Shown here piece after piece: positions 11,658 to 23,164 of a stretch of 64,000 nt of DNA (its first letter is position 1; each line of letters opens with the position of its first letter). Position numbers and translations under genes: made by a program. The stretch is from Neoechinorhynchus agilis (lineage: Eukaryota; Acanthocephala). A model generated the notes under the pieces. It was not told the DNA's origin. It searched no databases and saw nothing but the letters and a program-made list of their open reading frames with translations. Location: assembly GCA_051530055.1 (NCBI GenBank), contig CM121341.1:12586001-12650000 (forward strand). Direction: 5' to 3'.

Positions 11658-13121
11658 GTTACCAAGCTTGACCGAGAAACACAGGCATTCCGTTGACGAA
11701 GCAAACTCGGTCACCGGAACGATCAATATAGCAATATTTGGTCCTTCAGGTGTCGGAAAAACCACGCTTGTAAGTCGAAAGAGTTACTTATGGTCTGATA
11801 GTATTTCAAATTTCGTCACTAAAATTTTAAGATTAATCAATTCATCAATGGTAAATCCACGCAACCGTACCAGCCTACCGTCGAGGATTGTCATAGCGTT
11901 TCGTTTAAAATTGGAGGTACGTAATGTTTCTGTGAATTTTTAGCAAAAGTGAGTTGCTTTCTTATACTTTTATTTATGCGTTGCCATCTTTCATGTAAAC
12001 CAATAAGATCATTTCATCCTCTATCAAACTCATTTTATAAGACTAAATGTGCCTTTAAGATTAAGTGCAGCAATTCGTATTTATTTTTCAAATTTCCTAT
12101 AGAGTATCTCTTTTTCTGCAGTATATGATGTTTAGACTTTAAAACTCGTAAGTTTTAAAAGTCACGGTCGAGACGCTTTTATATCGAAAGCGACCAACCG
12201 GTGAGCGGAACATTCTTGAATTTATTATCTTCAAAGAAATCTTAGACTAAGTGAAAACGATTGGCAAACTTTGCTCGGTTTATCGCCGATACTTAATGGT
12301 CAAACCCTTTTTCTTATCAAGTTTAGCAACATTTTAAAAGTACTTTTAAGATAATTTCCTTTAAAACATGGTTTACATCGGAGATTTGAATTTAACAAAA
12401 ATGTATACCGGGTTTAGACATTGCAGAACTCTCTATAAAACTTGTCTTGCTTTATATAGAAGGAGATTGCAGGACAGTTCAATTTATCGATACCGCTGGC
12501 TTGTACGACTTTCCAGCAATGCGAAAGTTCAATGTGACATCGGCAAACGCATTTATATTGGTTTTTGAACCGACCAAACTGGATACACTTCACTACTGTT
12601 TCAACATCATTCAGGAGGTCTATGAGTGCAAAGGTTTTACTACACTCACCGTACATCAGTGACTCATACATTTTTCAGGATTTGATGAAGTTCAAATAGT
12701 TCTCATTGGCAACAACTGGTCCCAAGACGGAGCTCAATCAGTCACCACTACACACAATTCACTGATTTTTAAGCTTTCGACGAATGTTATATATTACTAT
12801 ATTTCAGTTACTGAGAAATCAATGGTGGACAAACTGATGAACGATCTCGTGAGATCAATAATCTACACTCAGCGGCAACAAAATAGACGTGAATCGTATC
12901 AATGGTTTACAAATCTTCGGAAAAGATCAGCACAGTCCGTTATTGGTTCTCCTAGTACTCACAGATCGATTCGGAGTGTGAGAAAAAGGTCCGTTCAAAG
13001 CACAACAAGCATTATGAACGGCAATACTACAATCAGTGAATCACCGAATGATAAATCCATGCACGATACTAAGGGAAAAAATATTTCGAAACCTAAAAAG
13101 AGCGATTGTGCAATGATGTAA
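11658..13121 (+). CDS. Ras-family small GTPase with altered catalytic motifs and a CAAX box
   Basis: Four exons join in frame: 11658-11769, 11832-11916, 12460-12633 and 12679-13121 (phases 0, 1, 1). A 5' exon is missing, because the first exon starts in phase 2. The P-loop is GPSGVGKT, switch I is YQPTVEDCH, and switch II is DTAGLYDFPAMRK. FPAMR-type switch II is seen in DIRAS and RASD proteins. The tail is long and basic and ends CAMM, a prenylation box (Met at X favours farnesyl), so the protein should be membrane-bound. Oddities: Ser at the Gly12 position, Leu at the Gln61 position, and GNNWSQD where NKxD is expected. The G5 region reads straight through FKLSTNVIYYYISV. It probably binds nucleotide abnormally and hydrolyses GTP poorly. 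Confidence 0.8.
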
Positions 13122-16100
13122 CGACTAAACATGCTTTAAACGCTTCACAATATATGAAAAAATTTACTTTTTTGGCTCAAAGCATATTTATATGACATTC
13201 GCATAATTGTAACAATGGGAGTTTAAAAAAATGGTGGCTGTAATTGTAACGCCAAAGATAAACGCGCACGGATAAAAATACATTCGTCTTTGGCTTAGAA
13301 TGCGAATAATCAAGACTGGAAGCTAAAAATATATTGTAAAATCACTCGATCCTTCGTTTATATAGTTGACTTGTTTAAATCATTGAAGATTAAGCGTTGG
13401 AGATGATAAACATCGAAAGAGACATTTTAGAGGTGAATATATATGTCAAATTTCGTTCTGTCTGTTCCTAACATCGAATACAATAATTTCATAAAAATCG
13501 TTAATAGATTTAAAGAAAACTCTTTCCCTTGAGCATTATTTTAGAAGACAAATTTTAATGTTTTACTTACATTAGAGCTCTTCGCAGTAGCAGCAGCCGT
13601 TACACCTTCAACCACCGCCGAAATCCCATATACAGGCAAAGAAAGGCATGGAACTCCGGAGCCAGATTTAAGATTGATTAAGTTCCATCTTAAGAATAGG
13701 CATCGTCTCCACTATTTAGGGGGAATTGCGCGGTTTTTATGAATTATAAAGCGGAAACTGCGCATCAGTCTTGTGAGTGCAACCTTTTGTAGACAGTCTC
13801 CAAAGCACGAAAACACATTGAGACAGTCATTTTTGCAGCTTAAAAACTGAAATATTGCGGTCGTAGTTCGGCTGCTTTCAAAAAATCCTTTCTTGTAGAA
13901 TTGAATGTATCAGCAAACAACAGGTTGTTTGTTTATCCATTGCGCTGCTCAAAATACATTTGACCGACATCTTGCGTTAAGATCGAGCGGATGGATCTTA
14001 TTTTCACAGCCTCGATTTCACGAACGGGTTCGCGTAAGTACACCGGATTGTTTCATCAAAAACTAGAGGCGCGATTGGGTCGTGTTTAAAAAACAACTTT
14101 AAACAAAGTCAATGATTTATCTATCGGCAAAACCAGTCAGCCGATGCATCCATTCTCAAATGTCAACAGTGCTATTTTCAGCACCTTTATATCAGCTATC
14201 TCGGTTCTGGAACACATGCACTATGCCACAAATGACGGGAAAGCTCGGCGATATTACACATTTATAATTGTTAATGACTCGACTGGGATTTAAATCTGCT
14301 AGTCAAACAATTACGAGAGGGAAGTACCGACCAGGGTTGCAGCCATTAGAACCATGAAAATTATCGCATCGAATGCTCAGAAATCAATATCGCTAATATT
14401 TTAAATGCCGTAATAGTTAAGGATGATCACATACTTATCCTTTATTGTGTTGGAATTTCCAACATAGAGCGAAACTTTACGCCTAGGAGAAAATGCATTT
14501 ACTCCTTTAATTTAGAATAAAAGGTCTGCAATTTGAAATTTGAGTTATCTGGATTGTAACCAAAAAATTTTATTAAGAAGCGTCATTACATATTTTTGAA
14601 AAATTGAGCATTCATTTTATTGTGGGAAGCCATAGGATTTGCTCGCTAGAAAGTCTGAAGGTCATGAATGTCAAGCTAAAAGGATTTTTTTAGACTGCAA
14701 CGTAAAGGGGGAAATATTTCTAGCTTTCAAAATAAGACATGAATTCTTTTTTTATTTCATCATTGGGTTTTCTGTCGTCCTTGGACTTTTTAAGATCTAA
14801 TTATGTTAAAACCCACTTGTGCAAAGGCATTTGGATCACAATACTCCTCGATTAATGGTATATTCAAACGAGTCAAAGGAGTATTGTATCATACGACTAC
14901 CTTGCAGGCCACACTGACAAATGAGCTTCGTTAATGGGAAACGGAGAATTTCTTACTTAAGAGTGGGACTTTTGCTTTACACGAGAAGAGCGTGCGCCTA
15001 CCTTTCATTTAGTCTGCTGCCTGAATAGGAAAATGAAGAGGAAAAATTGCGTTGCTCCCACTGTTAGTTTGTAATTTTTATATACCTTCAAACTGCCACC
15101 TATTTTTCTATAGGGCGAATTTCAAATTTAAAGTTTGTGCTTGCTGTGCTGCCTTTAGAAATTATTGTGTATCCCGAATGATATTGTCTTATGGAAAGAA
15201 TGTTTCGCTTTGCAACTGATAAATTTACGACTTTTCTAAGAGATTCCTTAGACATTAAGGTATTTCTTGACAAATTCAGTACTTCTTAAGGGAAGCAAAA
15301 TTGTATAAATTAGCAAATGGGTCATAGTTATTGGCCTACAAACTATTCTGGTATAATTTTTTAACCATTATTATATTGTTTTCGCAATTTACTAATTTAA
15401 TTACAGTATCAATCGCAACTCATCTAGCTACCTGTCGAGGTCTTTCCAATAATGCTGAAGGCGCTCCCTCTGTGAACAACCATGTTTATCCTTAAAAGAA
15501 TGTCTTAATCCTGTGGTCGCCGGTCGCTTCCCTCATTCGATAGCCGAATTCGTCGCATATTTTCAGGGCCTACCCGGTTGCGTCCCATATGTCTCGACCC
15601 CGAAATTCAATGACGACTGTTTAACACGCTGCATTCCCTTCAATAAGTCTTGCATTGTCTCTCTCTTGATTAAAGTCAATGTCATTAAATTAGCTTATTA
15701 AAGATTATATGGAAAGAACTACGTTTTATTTTAATAGCGCCCTTTTTCAGTGTTATATCCTCAAAAAATAAATAAAACCAAAAGATTTTGACGAGGATAA
15801 TTTTATTCTTAGCTATTTAGTTGATCATCATGGGAAATTCTATAAAATTTTCAATTTAAAACACAGTTTTAAAAAGGGGGAGGCAAAAGATGACTCGTGG
15901 GTAGCTTTAAATTTGCAAACTGTACTTTAGATAATTCGTTCCAGTTGTAGAGAGATTTTTTAGTTCGAGAAAGTCCAATAAACGACAAAGGTTTCTAAAT
16001 ACTGCTTAATCTTTGTCTTTGCTAACATTTTTGACTGCACTCATTTTAAGCATTTGAAACACTTAAAGGTTACACGAGCTAAATAGCGTTCTAAATACCA

Positions 16101-17244
16101 AAGTCGAAAATCAAAATGATTTCCGGACTGCAAGTTGAGGAAAATGTTTCGCCAACAATTATTTTAGAAACATTTTTAAAATGACTAGGTCTTAGTTTGT
16201 AATTATATTATTTTATATAAAAATCTGAACAGAATCGTATATATGAAAAATAATGCAGTTCAATAATACAGAAGAGCAGAAATTCCACCGCAGTGCGATA
16301 ACCCCGATTCATCGATTTTGCGCAAATTCCTCTGTTAATTTTTTAGATTGAATTGCTAATGACTGATTCAATCATTAGCAATATATTGGTCTTTATTGAT
16401 CTATAATTGCTCGTGAATTCTTAAAAAAGCAATTATACACATTTATTGGTGCGAATTTCTCAATTTTACTGTCTTAATAACACTTTTAGAGTGCAAGAAG
16501 GTTGCTTAGTTGACGATAGTTTCTCACATTCAATCATGTCGCCATCTAAAAAAAAGATTTTATCGGGGTATTTTTGCTTAGATTGTTGTTCCAAAGCAAA
16601 CAATAGCACAATAAAGGATAAACACAATTGATTAATGGCGGTTTGTAGTGGTTCTCATTTTCGGACACCCATTAGTTTCCAATTGCATCACGTGGCCTAC
16701 TGATATCAATGAAAGAGTCCCGATAACCCGCATGACCGTCGAGGTGTGAGATCTTAAAATGGCCTACTTCTCGTGATTTTTGCTTTGGTTTTACGACTGA
16801 GTTAAGACACAAAAGAGAAGAAAGCAACATGTACGCAAATACTAAGAGCATTTATATTGTGTGTTCGAAGACATATCCTCGTCTTTTATCCAAAGCATAG
16901 TTGCTTCCGTTTTCAGCCATGTTGCCACCAATCGAGAACACACGTTTCCTTCCTTATTTCCGCCAATAAACCGCAAAATTTCATTGTTGATCATAATAGA
17001 TTTTTTTACCTACTTGTGTTTAGAAATCAAAACGATTCAGCTCAAGCCCACGAAGAACAGCTGTCTAATATTCTACCAATCACCCATTTTATCAACGATC
17101 CACAAGTAATCGCTCTGTCCAACTTTAAGCTCCAGCAGGCTAACTTATCCAAAATCATACAAGGTATACGAGAAAAAACACTGCTTTTATACAAGTGTAT
17201 TCCGTCTAGATTCCCACTGTTTTGATAGCCGAAAAACGCTCGCA
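13122..17244. other. Spacer, mostly unassigned
   Basis: No gene is supported. Two weak points: (i) the minus strand at about 13571-13690 has a short Ala/Val-rich open stretch ending at a good donor (AAT then GTAAGT), a possible isolated exon; (ii) a GC-richer block at 15500-15640 reads VVAGRFPHSIAEF on the plus strand, faintly like the GRFxRHxExN stretch of LINE C-termini. The frame at 16857-17225 precedes the nuclear receptor but does not splice in phase to its first finger exon. Confidence 0.3.
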
Positions 17245-20200
17245 ATGCTTCACGAATCCAGGTTTGAGCCCTGTCAAGTATGTGGGGAACAATCATCCGG
17301 ACTCCATTGTAATGCTGTCACGTGCGAAGCCTGCAAGGTACTTTTGTTAGCAAAAGAAAAGGATAAAACCACGTAATGTTTAGAAATTTTTCCTTCGATC
17401 CGTCCACGGAGAGTTCCGTAAATATAAATGCGCACGGCAAAGAGACTGCGTTATGACCAGAAACACCAGGACGCAGTGCCAATTCTGCAGATATCAGAAA
17501 TGCGTCGCTATTGGAATGACTGCCAAAGGTATTTCAATCTTCCTCAAAAGTTTTGTAATACACCCACGACATTCGTCGTAGTGCCTAAATTGAAACACAA
17601 AATATAAACTTTTGTCCATAATACAGAAAAATGACACCCACGGGAAAGCTTAAAATAATGAAACGGGTCATTAAATTTTGCGAACCCAGCACTAAACTAC
17701 CAATTGTGTTTCTTAAGGATTTACACGATATAAGACTTTAAATTGCATGCCTCTTTCAGTGCTTAGAATTTTCGAAAGATCTTTTGGGTGACATCCTACG
17801 CGCATGTTACAACTTAATGAGTGTTTCCCCGAGAAAAGTTTTATACAGCCTCCCATTTTGAAGCAACAATTTTTCTAACTTTCAGTTAGAAATATTGTTT
17901 ACAAGTCTTCACCCGGGAAATAATGTTTTGAACTAAAGACGTTCTGCGAACCTCGTCGGTTTCATCATCAGTTCAACATCTTTTGTTCAAAAAATTGTTT
18001 ACCGGATGAAGAATTGTAAACAATAATTCTCTAATAATATACTCAGTTACTTCGTCACATATCGACTTTTAAATTTTCGGGGGAAAGGATCCTTTCTTTT
18101 TCTTACTTTTGCAACCCATCCCGGATTCAAAAATTCACCGATAATTTATTTCCTCGATATTTCACTTCTCGGATAATTCCGACTTTTATCCAAGGTTTGT
18201 CATTGTTTACCTTCAAGTGCGAATAAGACACTTAAAAGCAATGAGAAAAACGTGTGAAAATGTCGGAATTATCCGAGAGGTGAAATATTTGGGAAATAAA
18301 TTATCGGTGAATTTTTGAATACGGGATGGGTTGCAAAAGTAAGAAAAAGGAAAGGATTTAAATTTCGTTTTTTTAAATTTAATAAAGTGATCATTGGCAC
18401 ACGACACGCCTTACAACTTTTAATTACCTAAGACTTATTTTCAGAAGATTCTCAGACTCCTACCGTGATTGATTTGTTCAAGCAGATATCGTGTTCCGTT
18501 TGTGGAGCTTCGTCATCCGGTATTCATTTCGGTGCCATTACCTGCGAGGGTTGTAAGGTATACTACATGCCATGCATTCGTAGCATAAAATACACCCTCT
18601 TTTTTCCCCTTCCTTGTTTAAGGGATTTTTCCGCCGAAGTATCAAGGAGCGTACCCCTAATCGGTACAAGTGTATCGACAATACCGGCATGTGCGATGTT
18701 AATGTCGCCACTAGAAATGGGTGCAAGCATTGCCGATTTCAAAAATGCCTCAAAGTCGGCATGTCGGTGGATGCTAGTAGAATTGGGAGACAGTCGAACT
18801 TATTTAAGCATCATATAATGCAATTACAGAAAAGTGGACAAATACCGTCTTCTCTTTTACGAGCTGCGATGAATAATAGTTCAATTGGTGTCAATCAAAA
18901 CTCCAATGGTTCAAACGGAGTTAGTGGAATCAAACGAAGGTATAATATTGATGACAGTGTCGGAAATGCTGCTGTAACCGAAACATATCCGACGTCTCCG
19001 GATGAGTCAAATGAAGAAAGTCTTGTGTCCTACAGCGACAGTATAAAGCCGGAACAATGGAATCAGATTCAAAATAGTCACGAATGTTACAAAGAGTTTT
19101 TGGAGGTAAGCAAATTTCTATTTTAATAGCGTGCTCAAAATTATGCATTTTTGGAAAAAAACCCAGGGTATTAGTAGAATATATATCCTCAGTAACTTCA
19201 TTTACGTAGACAAACTTAATTTAACTTTTTCGTACTGAATCATTTTAAATAAGAGTTGAACGCTTGTAAAAGGTTCATTTCCCACAGATTTCTAAAACCT
19301 AGATTACAATTCATAACAAAAATTATTATGACTATTTTTATGATAAGGTACTTCCAATATGCGACCAGGATTGCGGTGACTTCTGGCAAGTCTGTATCAA
19401 TCAACTCAAAGTATACGCTTCACGGTGTTTACATTTTGCGCTAAAAATTGGAGGTATAGTTTATTTCTTTTAAACTACATCTAATTAAAAACCTATAGGG
19501 TTTGGCAGTATTCCGAGACACGATAAGATTTGGTTACTCCGAGCTTCCATTCATGCCGTGGTAATGCTTTGCCTGTATCGCCAAAACCTTGGAAAATGGA
19601 ACTATTTTAATTGCAGAAATAAGGATAATCTTAGCGGATTGCAGCGTTTCTTTTCAGTCTTTACAAATGTTATGCAAGATGCCAATGATGTTATAAGGTG
19701 CATTGAACGACTTCAATTAGACTCTAGGGAATTTTCATTATTATTATCTATCATTATTATCTCTACTGGTAAGTCAGATTATAGACATACTCAATTCTAA
19801 TATTAGTTTAGACACTTCGATGAAACACTCACGATTTCATTATTTCCTTTTTGTTATTTTCCATAGCTATTTTTGCTGCATACCGATCAGAAAGCAATTT
19901 TTGTTTTTTAAATTCCAAATCGCGGAAAATTTCATTTTTAACGTTTTTGTTATTTCTTCGTATTTGGGTCACCCAGCCAGTAATGACTTTTGTTATTAAT
20001 TTTTTGTTATTTTGTTCAAGTCCCATGGTCCTGCCAAAAGATTAGTTTTTCCTTTAGCGATTTGTTATATTGCACAAGTTGAATAGCCTGTTAATAACAT
20101 GTATTTTCGTTATTTATTTTTTTGTTATTTCTTCGCATTCACATCATCCAGCCAAGAATGACCTTTGTTATTTAGTTTATTTTGTACGCCTCAAAAGTTC

Positions 20201-20801
20201 ATGAGACCATGTGCCAACACTGATTTTGGTTGTTGATTTGTTCGTAGATTTTTGGAACTCTAAATTTTGTTCTTATTTTTTCCATGTATAGGTTGCGAAA
20301 ACAATGTTCGATTTTCATTCTTAACGATATAAAAAAATTCTATTGTTTTTAGTCCGTTTATGTACAATGAAGAATGTTTTTATTAGTGATACTTGAACTG
20401 TCTTTATTTTTGTTGTTTTACGTGAAGATCGGCGTTCAGGCTGTCGAAATGTTTTGTTATTTCTCTCAGAACTGAGATTTTGTTATTTCTGACTTTAGCT
20501 TCGAATAAGATCAAAGACTACAAGATTATCGATGCAATTCAGACGGAGTTGACGACCTGTCTGCTCGAATACATGGAATGTGAGTTAACGACTAAAAAAT
20601 GTTTAAATCTTCGTATTTATAGGCAAGCGTGGTGAGCGGAGTCGAGATTTTTATACAATTATGTTAGTTATTCCAAAACTAAGACTAATCAATAACGTCG
20701 TGAGAACCGGAATGTGCAACGATGTAAGCCTTCTCTACAACACGTGTATGCCTCCATTTTTTATTGCCATTTTCACCGATTCGGACAACTACAAGGTTTG
20801 A
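17245..20801 (+). CDS. Nuclear receptor with two DNA-binding domains (2DBD-NR) and a ligand-binding domain
   Basis: Eight exons join in frame from the ATG at 17245: 17245-17337, 17384-17528, 18445-18557, 18623-19105, 19303-19453, 19499-19768, 20499-20579 and 20623-20801, giving 504 codons plus TGA. The first C4 finger module has P-box CEACKK (residues 27-32). The second has P-box CEGCKG (113-118) and then SRIGRQSNLFKHH (169-181). Exon 2 ends in phase 1 and exon 3 begins in the matching phase, so the two modules belong to one message. The ligand-binding domain carries the helix 3-5 signature (IPRHDKIWLLRAS), LQLDSREFSLL, and an end MPPFFIAIFTD like the LPPLFxEVF of NR2 receptors. CEACKK followed by CEGCKG is the known pairing of 2DBD-NRs, described from flatworms, molluscs and Daphnia. 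An upstream non-coding or short coding exon may exist. It should act as a dimeric nuclear transcription factor. Confidence 0.88.
17870..18060 (-). repeat. Dispersed hairpin-motif repeat inside the receptor's second intron
   Basis: On the complement, CTGATGATGAAACC, a short loop, GAGGTTC and AGAACGTC appear at about 17937-17985, followed by TTTACAAGTCTTCACCCG-type sequence also found at 37260-37345 and 59510-59640. It is one of the scattered copies of the family discussed under the satellite. Confidence 0.6.
18089..18358. repeat. Foldback element in the receptor's second intron
   Basis: The left arm (ATCCTTTC, CTTACTTTTGCAACCCATCC, CACCGATAATTTATT) and right arm (mirror-image sequence ending AAAGGAT) are near-perfect reverse complements separated by a centre that holds AAGTGCGAATAAGACACTT. 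A second copy of this foldback lies at 40078-40290 and a half copy at about 33130-33190. No coding sequence. It sits between the exons for the two zinc-finger modules. Confidence 0.8.
19850..20480 (+). repeat. TTGTTATTT-rich intronic stretch
   Basis: Sixth intron of the nuclear receptor (about 730 nt, the longest within its ligand-binding region). It contains many irregular copies of TTGTTATTT and related T-rich words. A diffuse simple-sequence expansion; no gene seen. Confidence 0.45.
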
Positions 20802-22692
20802 AATCACAAACTTTTTTATCCGACTTAATTCATGAAATTCAGGAGGATTGGCTAGATGATCTAGTTGATAACAAATGAGTTTCGACTTTGAGTGACACAC
20901 ACACATTTACAGAAACAATCCAATAAAATTCTGTTGAACACCTCGCAAAAATTAAACTGTGTACTGGACAAGAACTTAGGATTGTGTTTAATGAAATCTT
21001 TAGTCTTGCGTTTGGGTCTCAAAGTAGTCAAAATAGCATTTGATTCAATGCTTTTACAAGTGGATTCATGAAAACTCTTAGCTGAAAGCAAAAACCAAGA
21101 ACGTGCAGGCTGCTATTTCCTTTGCTTTGATCGAATCTTCCAATCACACAATCTTAGTTTAAAGTTTCATTTTTTTTAAAGACGGCATTAAAAGCGGACT
21201 GCACACATAGAGAACCTTGCAGCTAGATCGAATTTTCGCGATTCTGTAGAATTTTTGTTAGGAATAGAAAACCACTTTGGACCACAATAGGTGAGAACAG
21301 CATCTTAAGATAAAAAAATATCAATTATTTAATTCAGTCATTTTGTAATTCTACTTGGTTTAATGGTGAAATATGTTACATTCCCGCAAACGGCACGAAC
21401 GTTGTTGGTCAATCAGCAAAACATAAAAAGCGATATCGCGTAATATCAACAAAGCCGAAACTTTCGATTAAAACGCGAAGATGATTTGCTACAAATATTT
21501 GGCTTAGAACACTGAATCTCGATTGAAATTCAAAAGACCGATTATGAAATTGTCTAAAAATTTCATTTTTAAGGAATATCCAAATTTCAGAATAAAAGCA
21601 GCTACGATATGAAAATTTCCTTTCAAAAAGTGGCAATCATCGATTTATCCATATTTTATTTATTTATTGCAGCCTTACACTTATTCAGAGAGCGACTCGG
21701 TTGAAACAATCAAATTGTGCAAAATACAAATCGAACATTTCGTTTTATGCAAAGTTTAAATGAATAATCACGAAAAGCATAATAATACGTAAAGATGCTA
21801 AGACGACTTGCTTGTTCGTTTAAATCACAAACAAAAATACGTTTCTCGCTGCTAAAAGCTTCTACGACGAAATCGGAAGGTTCAAAAACTTAAAACATGC
21901 TACGTTCGTGCAATTTTTCAAACAAATTTACAGTTTTCTTTTATTAAAACAAATAAATGTAAAAACAACAACTTTGCAGAAGGAATCAAATTTATCAGAT
22001 ATTGTGACAATTTAAGACCAATAAAAATTCATAAAAGTCGAGCTACTTCAATTTTCTCATGATTAAATCCAAGTCACTGCGTAATTGTCCATGTTTGTCT
22101 ATAGCGGAAAAATTGAAGGAATTTTATTGTGCCTTTATCAATATTGTTTGGAAGTACTCCAAAATATCGGATTTAATAAATTCCTTCGAATTTTCCGATG
22201 GTCGCTTGTCAACAACCGAGAGAGAGATTGTTAAAGTCGAATATATATTATGCAATCAGTCGACTAAAATAATATACGATTACATTTAATATTTCGTGTA
22301 AAGATGTTCATCATTTTAACTTTTTTTATAGCGAACTATAATAATTGATTTATTTGATAATTTTCGGCCTTCGCGTAGGCCTTCTTCAGTCTATCTAAAA
22401 TGAACCCAAGAAGCATTCAATTTCGTCTAGCCGGTGGTATCCGCAGATTGAGTGTGTAATCCGCTTTGTTGCCAACAAACTTCCGTGTCCACTACGTCAG
22501 TGGTCACTCATTTTGCCCGATTGTTAGTGCTCTAATTATTCTCGTATTTGTCGTCATAAGTTTCGCACTTAAGCCTGGTAAGGCAAACGCAAGTTTGCTA
22601 GAAATTTATTATGTTCGTGTTTAAATTTGTATTATTCCGTGAATCGAAATAGTTTGCAATAAATTTTGAGATAATCATACAAATTTAAAGAC
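20802..22692. other. Spacer
   Basis: No gene recognised. The frame at 22059-22289 has no family features. A compact hairpin-motif copy lies near the right end (separate entry). Confidence 0.35.
22340..22400 (-). repeat. Hammerhead-like hairpin motif, best preserved single copy
   Basis: On the complement the order is CTGAAGA, A, GGCCT, a 6-nt loop (ACGCGA), AGGCC, GAAA. GGCCT and AGGCC form a perfect 5-bp stem. CUGANGA, stem, GAAA is the conserved core order of a hammerhead ribozyme. One extra A stands between the first box and the stem, and helix III would be minimal, so activity is uncertain. The layout matches the satellite monomer and the Penelope-like end at 2822-2871. Confidence 0.45.
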
Positions 22693-23052
22693 ATGGATCA
22701 TAAGGATCGTGAATCGTACATGGAAAAACTGGCTCGTGATTGCGACTCATTGATTGATTGCCGCAATCGTGAATCGCAAAAGCAGCTTTTGCTCGTGGTT
22801 ATGAGTCAAATTGATCAAGGATATTACGATGGATTGTGAGTAGTTGTCTTCTTACACGAAAATTATGGACGTCGATCTTTTTAAAGTATTACCCGGCAGC
22901 AACTTAATGATTATATGTGCCAATTGATCGATAGATTCGAGATTTTGTTCCGAGATATTGATGTGCCGGAAAATTATCCCAGATATTTAGAATTTGCCAA
23001 TCAGTCAGATGAGCGCATCATTGCGAAAATTGTTCAAAAATGCTGGTCAGAG
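22693..23052 (+). CDS. Two-exon reading frame of unknown function upstream of the AAA ATPase
   Basis: Exons 22693-22835 and 22887-23052 join through a 51-nt intron (GTGAGT to AAAG) into 103 codons starting MDHKDRESYMEKL. The text is hydrophilic and helix-rich, with CQLIDRFEILFRDIDVPENY, and ends at a consensus donor (GAG then GTAAGT, phase 0). The message must therefore continue. The next plus-strand coding sequence is the AAA ATPase after 25400, but its first visible exon has no convincing phase-0 acceptor. An unseen exon would be needed inside or beside the tandem array. It may be the N-terminus of that ATPase or a separate gene; no family recognised. Confidence 0.5.
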
Positions 23053-23164
23053 GTAAGTTATTTCCTATGATTTTATTTCGCGGCTTTCATCCTAATTCGT
23101 ATTTTCGAAAATTAGCACGATATTCGGAAGAAAAAACGGGTTTCGTCCATATTTTTAATTTGTT

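Noticed and set aside
13571-13690. Ala/Val-rich possible exon on the minus strand with a good donor
   Set aside because: No partner exon and no recognisable domain; noted only within the spacer entry.
16857-17225. 122-residue frame just before the nuclear receptor, considered as its N-terminus
   Set aside because: Its possible donor is in phase 1, while the first zinc-finger exon would need phase 2, so it does not join in frame.
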